Source of the DNA: JAVVFH01 sp032250585
GTDB lineage: Bacteria; Pseudomonadota; Gammaproteobacteria; Xanthomonadales; SZUA-36
Assembly (NCBI GenBank): GCA_032250585.1
Contig: JAVVFH010000079.1
Coordinates: forward strand, 1 to 13,063
Reading direction: 5' to 3'
DNA length: 13,063 nucleotides
Position 1 is the first letter of the stretch; each line of letters starts with the position of its first letter. The translations under genes and the position numbers were made by a program. A model generated the notes under the pieces. The model was given only the letters and a program-made list of their open reading frames with translations. It did no database searches and was not told the origin of the DNA. This document shows positions 7,476-13,063 of this stretch, one piece after another.

Positions 7476-8489
7476 TCAGCAGTCGCGGGAGACGCTGTAG
7501 GTGGCCAGCTTGATCATTGCGTCTTTCCAGGGCGATGCGGACAAAGCCGACAGCGCCGCGCTTGCGTTTTCAGCACGCCCGCGGGCTACATCCATGGATT
7601 CGGTCAAGGCGCCGCTGGCCTGGATCAGTTCGGCGATCTCGGCGATCCGCCCCAGTCCGTTTTCGCGAATCGCATTGTCGACCCGCACTTTCTGCGAAGG
7701 GTCGAGGTATTTGCGCGACAGAATCAATGGCAGTGTCGGCTTGCCCTCGGCGAGATCGTCGCCGATGTTTTTACCGAGCGTGCCGGCGTCGGCTGTGTAA
7801 TCGAGCACATCATCGGCCACCTGGAACGCGGTGCCGAGTTCCCGCCCGAAAAGGGCCATCTGCTGTTCCAGTTCCGGGCGTCCCGCAAGCACTGCACCGA
7901 GTTGGCAGGCCGCTTCGAACAGCTTGGCGGTTTTTTTCTCGATGACGCTGAAGTAGCGGGCTTCGCTGACTTCCGGATCACGCAGGTTCAGCAATTGCTC
8001 GACTTCACCCTCGGCGATCGTATTGGTCGCGTTCGACAGCACCTCCATCACTCGCATCGAGTCCACGGTAACCATCATCTGGAAGCTGCGGGAATAGAGG
8101 AAATCGCCGACCAGCACGCTGGCCGCGTTGCCCCAGACGGCATGCGCGGAATCCTGGCCGCGCCGCAAATCCGACTCATCGACCACGTCGTCGTGCAGCA
8201 GCGTAGCGGTATGGATGAACTCGATGATGGCGGCCAGCGTTACGTGCTGGTCGCCGCGATAGCCACAGGCATGTGCGGACAAAACCAAGAGCATCGGGCG
8301 CAGGCGCTTGCCGCCTGAGCCAATGATGTACTCCGCGATTTGCCGGATAAGCACGACTTCGGAATCCAGGCTGTCTCGAATCAATCGATCCACCGACGTC
8401 ATGTCATCGGCACACAGTTCAAAAACCGTCGTGATGTCCGTCGTCGGGCGCTCTGCGGCCGTATCCGCGAAGACGCTTGCCTGGTTCAT
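7476..8489 (-). CDS. ispB: Octaprenyl (polyprenyl) diphosphate synthase
   Basis: This trans-isoprenyl diphosphate synthase extends farnesyl diphosphate with isopentenyl units to make the side chain of ubiquinone or menaquinone. The 338-residue product shows GSGGKRLRP near the N-terminus, the first aspartate-rich motif HDDVVDESDLRRG (D100, D101, D104) and the second ADDVLDY (D226, D227, D230). Both motifs bind Mg2+-diphosphate. The length fits IspB (E. coli about 323). The exact chain length made cannot be read from the sequence. The ATG at 8487-8489 is preferred because AAGGAA sits about 6 nt upstream on the minus strand; in-frame extension upstream would run through the promoter region. It is divergent from the MFS gene and convergent with ppiB. 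Confidence 0.92.
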   Translation of the reverse strand: MNQASVFADTAAERPTTDITTVFELCADDMTSVDRLIRDSLDSEVVLIRQIAEYIIGSGGKRLRPMLLVLSAHACGYRGDQHVTLAAIIEFIHTATLLHDDVVDESDLRRGQDSAHAVWGNAASVLVGDFLYSRSFQMMVTVDSMRVMEVLSNATNTIAEGEVEQLLNLRDPEVSEARYFSVIEKKTAKLFEAACQLGAVLAGRPELEQQMALFGRELGTAFQVADDVLDYTADAGTLGKNIGDDLAEGKPTLPLILSRKYLDPSQKVRVDNAIRENGLGRIAEIAELIQASGALTESMDVARGRAENASAALSALSASPWKDAMIKLATYSVSRDC

Positions 8490-8517
8490 GCTTTTCCTTG
8501 CAGCCTTGGTTTCGCCA

Positions 8518-8545
8518 ATTATAAGACGGGCCTGTTTGAACACAA
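8518..8545 (-). promoter_or_regulatory. Candidate promoter of ispB
   Basis: On the minus strand there is a perfect TATAAT (8518-8523) and TTGTGT (8540-8545), 16 bp apart, ending about 30 bp before the ispB start codon. Its -35 hexamer overlaps that of the divergent MFS promoter by two bases. Confidence 0.5.
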
Positions 8546-8563
8546 GGCCGGAGACTCTATAAT
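8536..8563 (+). promoter_or_regulatory. Candidate promoter of the MFS gene
   Basis: TTGAAC (8536-8541), a 16-bp spacer and a perfect TATAAT (8558-8563) precede the MFS start codon by about 65 bp. The back-to-back arrangement with the ispB promoter suggests mutually exclusive RNA polymerase binding. Confidence 0.55.
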
Positions 8564-8615
8564 CTCGGCTCCCGCAGATCGGCACACATCATAAGATCGA
8601 TCCGGTCCATCCATC

Positions 8616-8620
8616 GAGGA
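8616..8620 (+). promoter_or_regulatory. Ribosome-binding site fixing a TTG start
   Basis: GAGGA lies 7 nt before TTG 8628. No in-frame ATG exists near the N-terminus of the MFS protein; the next Met falls inside the first membrane helix region. This makes the TTG start the credible one. Confidence 0.75.
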
Positions 8621-8627
8621 ACTTACT

Positions 8628-9803
8628 TTGCCCGTTGAATTCACGAAGACGCAGGAGTTGAAATTAGCAGCGACAGTGGCCGGCGTGATCTCGCTGCGCT
8701 TGCTGGGCCTGTTCCTGATTCTGCCCGTCTTCATGGTGCTGGCTCGCGACATACCCGGTTTCACGCCGTTGCTCGGCGGGTTGGCGGTGGGCATCTACGG
8801 CCTCACGCAGGCTGTGCTGCAGCAACCGTTCGGCTGGCTTTCGGACCGCTGGGGGCGGCGGCCCGTAATGTTACTGGGCCTGAGTTTGTTTGCGGCCGGT
8901 GGCATTATAGCGGCGCTGTCCGACGACATGGTCACGTTGATCGCCGGCCGGGCGCTGCAAGGCTGCGGCGCGATTGCCGGGGTCGCGCTGGCGTTGGCGG
9001 CAGACTTGACGCGGCCGCAGCGCCGCTCCGTGGTTATGGCGATCATCGGCATGTCCATTGGCGCCTCTTTCCTGCTGTCCATGGCGCTATCCGTTCCGCT
9101 GGCGAACCTGATCGGCCTGACCGGATTATTCTGGTTGACCGTGGTGTTCGCGTTGGTCGGGGTGGTGCTGGTGCTGACTTTGCCGCGTGTGACAGTGCAG
9201 ACCATGGCCACGGACCCGGATGGCGACCTGCCTATGGCGCCGGTGTGGCTGCTGTCGTTCAGTATCCTGCTGCTGCACGCGGTGATGACTCTGCTGTTCG
9301 TGACCTTGCCGCCCATGCTGGTGGATGCCTTCGACTTCGAGTTGGCCGACCACTGGAAAATTTATATTCCGACCATGCTCGCCTCGGTCCTGATCGTGTT
9401 TCCGCTGTTGCGCCGCGTTGGTTCCTCGTTGGCTGAGCAGCGGATGCTGCCCTGGGCATTCGGCTCGATGGCAGTCGCCCTGGTCCTGCTGCCGACGGAC
9501 CTTGGCTTGCCGATGCTCGGCGTGCTCGTCGCGCTCTATTTCGTGGGTTTCAACCTGCTCGAGGCAGGCATGCCGTCATTGCTCTCGAGACTCACCGGCA
9601 GCCGCAAGCGCGGGCGCCGACTGGGCGTTTACAGTGGCTCGCAATTCTTCGGTGCATTCCTCGGCGGTGTGCTGGGCGGCTGGCTTCTGTCGCGCTTCGG
9701 CAGCGGTGTTGCGTTGGTCGTTGCCGGGGTTGTCTGTCTCGGTTGGGGACTGGTTTTGAGTTGGGCTGAGCCGCGCTTTTTTCTGACAAGAGAGGCCGCT
9801 TGA
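8628..9803 (+). CDS. Major facilitator superfamily transporter, YajR-like, no YAM domain
   Basis: The 391-residue protein is strongly hydrophobic, with roughly twelve predicted membrane segments. It has the MFS motif A GWLSDRWGRR (residues 69-78) between helices 2 and 3 and a short hydrophilic loop near residues 190-205, as expected between the two six-helix halves. It resembles the drug/proton antiporter branch that includes E. coli YajR, but it ends after the last helix and so lacks YajR's C-terminal cytoplasmic domain. The substrate cannot be told from sequence. An MFS gene directly before ssb is a known arrangement in pseudomonads (uvrA, MFS, ssb), but here the divergent neighbour is ispB rather than uvrA. 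Translation starts at TTG with a good Shine-Dalgarno sequence. Confidence 0.88.
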   Translation: MPVEFTKTQELKLAATVAGVISLRLLGLFLILPVFMVLARDIPGFTPLLGGLAVGIYGLTQAVLQQPFGWLSDRWGRRPVMLLGLSLFAAGGIIAALSDDMVTLIAGRALQGCGAIAGVALALAADLTRPQRRSVVMAIIGMSIGASFLLSMALSVPLANLIGLTGLFWLTVVFALVGVVLVLTLPRVTVQTMATDPDGDLPMAPVWLLSFSILLLHAVMTLLFVTLPPMLVDAFDFELADHWKIYIPTMLASVLIVFPLLRRVGSSLAEQRMLPWAFGSMAVALVLLPTDLGLPMLGVLVALYFVGFNLLEAGMPSLLSRLTGSRKRGRRLGVYSGSQFFGAFLGGVLGGWLLSRFGSGVALVVAGVVCLGWGLVLSWAEPRFFLTREAA

Positions 9804-9839
9804 CTGTGTTAAACTTTGACCCTCATTCAGTAGCGCCCA

Positions 9840-9977
9840 TCCATAAACGGATGTGCACGAATGCGGCATATGGAAGTGCCGCCATTTTCAATGACGTAAG
9901 CCATTGAAAATGTGAGCGCAGCAAAACCACGCTTTTGCGCAGCGAATCCATAACGGGCCGGGATGCCCGTTTATGGA
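9840..9977. repeat. Multi-hairpin segment upstream of ssb
   Basis: An outer perfect 11-bp inverted repeat (9840-9850 with 9967-9977) encloses three consecutive hairpins: 9863-9868/9877-9882 (6 bp), 9883-9893/9902-9912 (11 bp, 8-nt loop) and 9921-9926/9933-9938 (6 bp). The right arm can instead pair with 9948-9958 to form a local 11-bp stem with a single bulge (9948-9976). It ends 13 bp before the ssb Shine-Dalgarno sequence. It could be a small MITE or a structured 5' leader with two alternative folds. No convincing ssb promoter or LexA box was found in the segment. Confidence 0.65.
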
Positions 9978-10002
9978 CAGATACTTAGTAGGGAGATGCC
10001 TG

Positions 10003-10485
10003 ATGGCACGTGGTATCAATAAAGTCATCCTGGTCGGTAATCTGGGTGCGGATCCGGAAACCCGTTACACCGCAAACGGCGCCGCCGTGACGAACATCCG
10101 GCTCGCCACCAGTGAATCCTGGCGCGACAAGCAAACGGGCGAAAATCAGGAACGGACCGAGTGGCATCGGATCGTTTTCTTCAGCCGCCTCGCCGAGATC
10201 GCGGGCGAGTACCTGCGCAAGGGCAGCCAGGTCTATATCGAGGGGGCGTTGCGCACGCGCAAATGGCAGGACCAGAGCGGTCAGGACCGTTACACCACGG
10301 AGATCGTGGCCAACGAAATGCAGATGCTCGGCGGACGCGGCGGCGAGGTTGAATCGAGGCAACCTCAGAATTCGGGTTTCCGGGATTCGCAGCCCGCTCA
10401 GCAGAGTCAGTCCGCTCAGCAGAGGCAGTCATCGCGGCCGCCAGACAACGACGACGGTTTCGCGGAAGACGATATTCCATTCTAG
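10003..10485 (+). CDS. ssb: Single-stranded DNA-binding protein SSB
   Basis: The 160-residue SSB coats ssDNA in replication, repair and recombination. The OB-fold covers about residues 1-105 and is close to E. coli SSB, for example WHRIVFF and KGSQVYIEGALRTRKW. A Gln/Ser-rich linker follows, and the protein ends in the partner-binding tip EDDIPF. ATG 10003 is chosen because GGGAG (9991-9995) lies 7 nt upstream and the product then starts MARGINKVILVGNLG, the family N-terminus. An in-frame ATG at 9973 lies inside the upstream inverted repeat. The TAG stop codon coincides with the left end of the 268-bp MITE-like element, so the acidic tip is intact and the insertion is strictly 3' of the coding region. 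Confidence 0.96.
   Translation: MARGINKVILVGNLGADPETRYTANGAAVTNIRLATSESWRDKQTGENQERTEWHRIVFFSRLAEIAGEYLRKGSQVYIEGALRTRKWQDQSGQDRYTTEIVANEMQMLGGRGGEVESRQPQNSGFRDSQPAQQSQSAQQRQSSRPPDNDDGFAEDDIPF
10396..10431 (+). repeat. Tandem 18-bp duplication in the SSB linker
   Basis: Two adjacent 18-bp units (10396-10413 and 10414-10431) differ at two positions and encode AQQSQS followed by AQQRQS. They lie in the disordered linker, so a length change would be tolerated. Confidence 0.75.
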
Positions 10486-10750
10486 TGGCCTGTAACACAA
10501 ATTATGACGCATTCAGCGAGGCAAGAAGCGGCCAGCTGTTAGGCGCGCGAGCGCAGGACTAGCCATGCTAATTCAAGTGAGTGCAACAACGCAGATGGCC
10601 ACTTATTGCCTCGCCCGAAGGGAGCCCCGCATGCGCGTCAATGCGGCGTTGCAGCCCTTGGCAAGGGCGCGCCATTCCCTGCGGACTGCGCCTTGCCTTG
10701 ACGCGCATGCGGGGCTCTGAATGCGTCATAATTTGTGTTACAGGCCACTA
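10483..10750. mobile_element. MITE-like element with 34-bp terminal inverted repeats
   Basis: The 268-bp element has perfect 34-bp terminal inverted repeats (10483-10516 and 10717-10750). Inside are two further stems. The left one is 10517-10534 with 10596-10613, 16 of 18 paired with the two mismatches giving G-U pairs in RNA. The right one is 10622-10641 with 10698-10717, 20 of 20. Together they would make a three-way junction. There is no coding capacity, so any mobility would need a transposase in trans. Both ends are TA next to GTGGCC, consistent with a TA target duplication as in IS630/Tc1-mariner elements. Removing the element plus one TA restores a TAA stop for ssb. A 64-bp partial copy lies at 2171-2234. 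Confidence 0.8.
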
Positions 10751-10790
10751 AGCCTCACATAGTAGCTTCCAGAGCGCAACGTCCGCCTGG

Positions 10791-10836
10791 GAGTCTGTCG
10801 GATTTTTCGCAGTAGATCGTGTTTAACGACAGACTC
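10791..10836. repeat. 10-bp inverted repeat in the prlC leader
   Basis: Perfect arms GAGTCTGTCG (10791-10800) and CGACAGACTC (10827-10836) flank a 26-nt AT-rich loop. There is no T-run after the stem. It could be the old ssb terminator region displaced by the MITE-like element, a leader hairpin of prlC, or the ends of a tiny repeat. The rest of 10751-10899 shows nothing else recognisable. Confidence 0.45.
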
Positions 10837-10899
10837 ACAATGTCCCGTCACGCGTCATATGGTGCGCGACAATCCCCTATTATGAAAGACACTTCCAAA

Positions 10900-12942
10900 A
10901 TGCGAAACCCACTTCGTCACAGCACACAGGCATTCCGTCTTCCGGATTTTGCGGCCATCAAGCCGGAGCACGTCATGCCGGCGCTGGAAGAACTGCTTGC
11001 AGAGTATGAAGAAGGTATCGAGAAGCAGTTGGCGGCAACGGTATCGCCCGGCTGGTCGATTGCGGAGGCGGAGGCAGGCTGGGGCGATGAAATCAGCCGC
11101 GCCTGGTCGCCGGTATCGCATTTGAATTCCGTCGCCGACAACGAAGCGATGCGTCAGGCATACAACGCAGGTCTGAAACGTTTGACAGAGCACGAAAACT
11201 GGCGGCAGCAGAATCCGGAACTGTTTCGTGCGTACCGCGAATTGCGCGATTCGCCGTCGTTCCGGGAGTTGAGTCCGGTACAGCAAAGAATCGTGGAGCT
11301 GGAACTTCGGGAGTTTCGGCTGGCCGGCGTTGGATTATCCGGCGAAGATCAGGCGCGCTACCGTGAACTGGTGCTGCGCATGAGTGAACTGGGCTCGAAG
11401 TTCTCGGAAAACCTCCTGGATGCCACGCGGGCGTGGTCTCTGCATCTCCAGGACCGCAAACGCCTGTCCGGACTGCCCGAGGCGGAGCTGAGACTGCTGC
11501 AGGGTCTCGCGCAAGCGCGCGGCAAGTCCGGTTGGCTGATTGACCTGAGTGCACCTTCGTTCCAGGCCATCATGACGCACGCCGAAGACCGCGAGCTCCG
11601 GCGCGACGTGTACACCGCTTACGTGACCCGAGCCTCGGACCGCGGCCCCTTTGCCGGCGAGTGGGACAACAGCCCCCTGATCCGGGAACTGTTGTCCCTG
11701 CGGCACGAACTCGCATGCCTGCTGGGATTCGGCAACTACGTTGAACTCGCGCTGTCGCGGCGGATGGCGGACTCTCCCGAAACGGTTCTTGTGTTTCTGG
11801 AAACACTGGCCGAAAAGGCGGTGCCGGCCGCTCAGCGCCAGTACGCCGAGCTGCTGGATTTCGCCCGCGACAAGGGCGCCGAACAGCCTTTGCAAGCCTG
11901 GGACGTCGCGTACTGGTCGGAGCGCTACCGGCAGTCCGAACTGCATCTGTCCGACGAGGAGCTGAAACCCTATTTTCCGCTGGCGCAGATGCTCAGGGCG
12001 CTGTTCCATACCTCCAACCGGCTTTTCGGTATCGAACTGGCAATCGATGAATCCGTCGCCACCTGGCACCCGGACGTTCGTTTTTACTGGCTTCAGGATG
12101 CAGACGGATACCGCTTCGGCGGGCTGTTCATGGACCTGTTCGCGCGCCAGGACAAGCGTGGTGGTGCCTGGATGGACGTCTGCCTTTCCAAACGAAAACT
12201 CGCGCGCGGACTGCAGTTGCCGGTGGCGTATTTGAATTGCAATTTTGCGCCGGCGGTGGACGGCCATCCCTGCCTGATGACGCACAACGACGTGCAGACG
12301 CTGTTTCACGAATTCGGACACTGTTTGCATCACCTGTTGACAGAAGTGGAATGGCCGCAGGTCAACGGCATCAACAACGTCGAATGGGATGCTGTCGAGT
12401 TGCCCAGCCAGTTGCTGGAAAACTGGTGCTGGGAGGACGAAGTCCTCGGGCGGTTCGCCCGCCACTACGAAAGCGGCGAAGCATTGCCGGACGACTTGAG
12501 AAAACGCCTGTTGCGTTCGCGTCATTTCCAGCAGGCGATGGTCCTGGTCCGGCAATTGGAATATGCACTGTGCGATCTGCGCCTGCACCTGGAGTACGAT
12601 CCGGAAAACCCCGGTGATCCCCTGGCCCTGTTACAGGAGATCCGCCAACAGGTTTGCGTGGTACCGGTTCCGCAGTTCAGTCGCTTCCTGAATGGTTTCA
12701 GCCATATCTTCGGAGGTGGTTATTCCGCCGGCTATTACAGTTATCTCTGGGCAGAGCAACTTGCAGCGGACGCATGGGACCGCTTCCGGGCAGAAGGCGC
12801 GCTGGCGCCGACGACCGGAAAGGCTTTGCGAGACGAGATTCTCGCGGTAGGCGCCTCCCGGCCGGCGATCGAGTCTTTCGTTGCTTTTCGGGGCCGCCCG
12901 CCCGAGCCCGGCCCGCTGCTCGAAAGCTACGGTCTGCTGTAA
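10900..12942 (+). CDS. prlC: Oligopeptidase A (M3 family zinc metallopeptidase)
   Basis: This cytoplasmic thimet-type peptidase degrades short peptides, including cleaved signal peptides. The zinc site is HEFGH (H470, E471, H474) with the third ligand E500 in WDAVELPSQ. The following LENWCWE and the C-terminal FGGGYSAGYYSYLWAE substrate-binding region are typical of OpdA. Counting from ATG 10900 the protein has 680 residues, the same as E. coli OpdA, and begins MRNPL like the family (MTNPL). Upstream in-frame starts (ATG 10882, GTG 10819) would add 6 or 27 residues that fit the family poorly. No strong Shine-Dalgarno sequence is visible for any of them, so the start is the weak point. It is separated from ssb by the MITE-like element and so is probably transcribed from its own promoter. 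Confidence 0.93.
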   Translation: MRNPLRHSTQAFRLPDFAAIKPEHVMPALEELLAEYEEGIEKQLAATVSPGWSIAEAEAGWGDEISRAWSPVSHLNSVADNEAMRQAYNAGLKRLTEHENWRQQNPELFRAYRELRDSPSFRELSPVQQRIVELELREFRLAGVGLSGEDQARYRELVLRMSELGSKFSENLLDATRAWSLHLQDRKRLSGLPEAELRLLQGLAQARGKSGWLIDLSAPSFQAIMTHAEDRELRRDVYTAYVTRASDRGPFAGEWDNSPLIRELLSLRHELACLLGFGNYVELALSRRMADSPETVLVFLETLAEKAVPAAQRQYAELLDFARDKGAEQPLQAWDVAYWSERYRQSELHLSDEELKPYFPLAQMLRALFHTSNRLFGIELAIDESVATWHPDVRFYWLQDADGYRFGGLFMDLFARQDKRGGAWMDVCLSKRKLARGLQLPVAYLNCNFAPAVDGHPCLMTHNDVQTLFHEFGHCLHHLLTEVEWPQVNGINNVEWDAVELPSQLLENWCWEDEVLGRFARHYESGEALPDDLRKRLLRSRHFQQAMVLVRQLEYALCDLRLHLEYDPENPGDPLALLQEIRQQVCVVPVPQFSRFLNGFSHIFGGGYSAGYYSYLWAEQLAADAWDRFRAEGALAPTTGKALRDEILAVGASRPAIESFVAFRGRPPEPGPLLESYGLL

Positions 12943-13024
12943 AGACCGCGCCCGATCGCTGGTGCGGTGCGACGGGACTTCTATCATGCAGGGCAAATTT
13001 GTTCTCACGCCAATTTCTTGAATT

Positions 13025-13055
13025 CCCGTCATTTCCGCGCAAGCGGAAATCCAGT
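13025..13055. repeat. dRS3/REP-like palindromic repeat
   Basis: The segment reads CCCGTCATTTCCGCGCAAGC then GGAAATCCAG, with a 7-bp stem ATTTCCG (13031-13037) and CGGAAAT (13044-13050). It is a variant of the widespread GTCATTCCCGCG...GGGAATCCAG palindromes, known as dRS3 in Neisseria and common between genes in other proteobacteria. Further copies elsewhere in the genome are expected. The last 121 bp of the window hold no gene. Confidence 0.6.
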
Positions 13056-13063
13056 TCCAACAA

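Noticed and set aside
9804..10002. LexA box upstream of ssb
   Set aside because: No CTGT-N8-ACAG palindrome or close variant was seen between the MFS gene and ssb.
12945..12968. Terminator for prlC
   Set aside because: An 8-bp stem with one mismatch is present, but no T-run follows, so it is too weak to call.

Overview
The window looks like chromosomal DNA from a GC-rich gammaproteobacterium. The evidence is an SSB with an E. coli-type OB fold and acidic tip, an oligopeptidase A the same length as the E. coli enzyme, an IspB-type polyprenyl synthase, and an MFS gene directly upstream of ssb, an arrangement known from pseudomonads. The murL/murD2 pair points towards the Xanthomonadales or nearby lineages. 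The genus cannot be fixed from this sequence alone.

Layout. An EF-G-like translational GTPase is on the minus strand (13-2049). It is followed by about 530 bp without a large gene, holding a solo arm of a repeat family, a possible 39-codon minus-strand gene, a strong plus-strand intrinsic terminator and a possible leader ORF. Next is a tightly overlapping plus-strand operon: aspartokinase (2582-4039), murL (4036-5412) and murD2 (5399-6757). A 78-bp inverted-repeat structure separates it from a cyclophilin gene (6938-7450), which converges on ispB (minus, 7476-8489). Divergent from ispB are an MFS transporter with a TTG start (8628-9803), a multi-hairpin segment (9840-9977) and ssb (10003-10485). 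A 268-bp MITE-like element begins exactly in the ssb stop codon. prlC (10900-12942) follows, and the window ends in a dRS3-like palindromic repeat.

Biology. The most notable content is the lysC-murL-murD2 operon. Established work on Xanthomonas oryzae showed that MurD2 adds L-Glu to UDP-MurNAc-L-Ala and that MurL then epimerises the terminal L-Glu to D-Glu. This replaces the usual MurI (glutamate racemase) plus D-Glu-specific MurD route. Here both genes are translationally coupled to an aspartokinase, the first enzyme towards diaminopimelate, so the genes supplying residues 2 and 3 of the peptidoglycan stem peptide appear to be co-expressed. The other genes are housekeeping (isoprenoid quinone side chain, protein folding, ssDNA binding, peptide turnover). 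The less expected content is non-coding: a TA-flanked MITE candidate with nested stems and a solo copy elsewhere, plus two further large inverted-repeat structures in short intergenic gaps.
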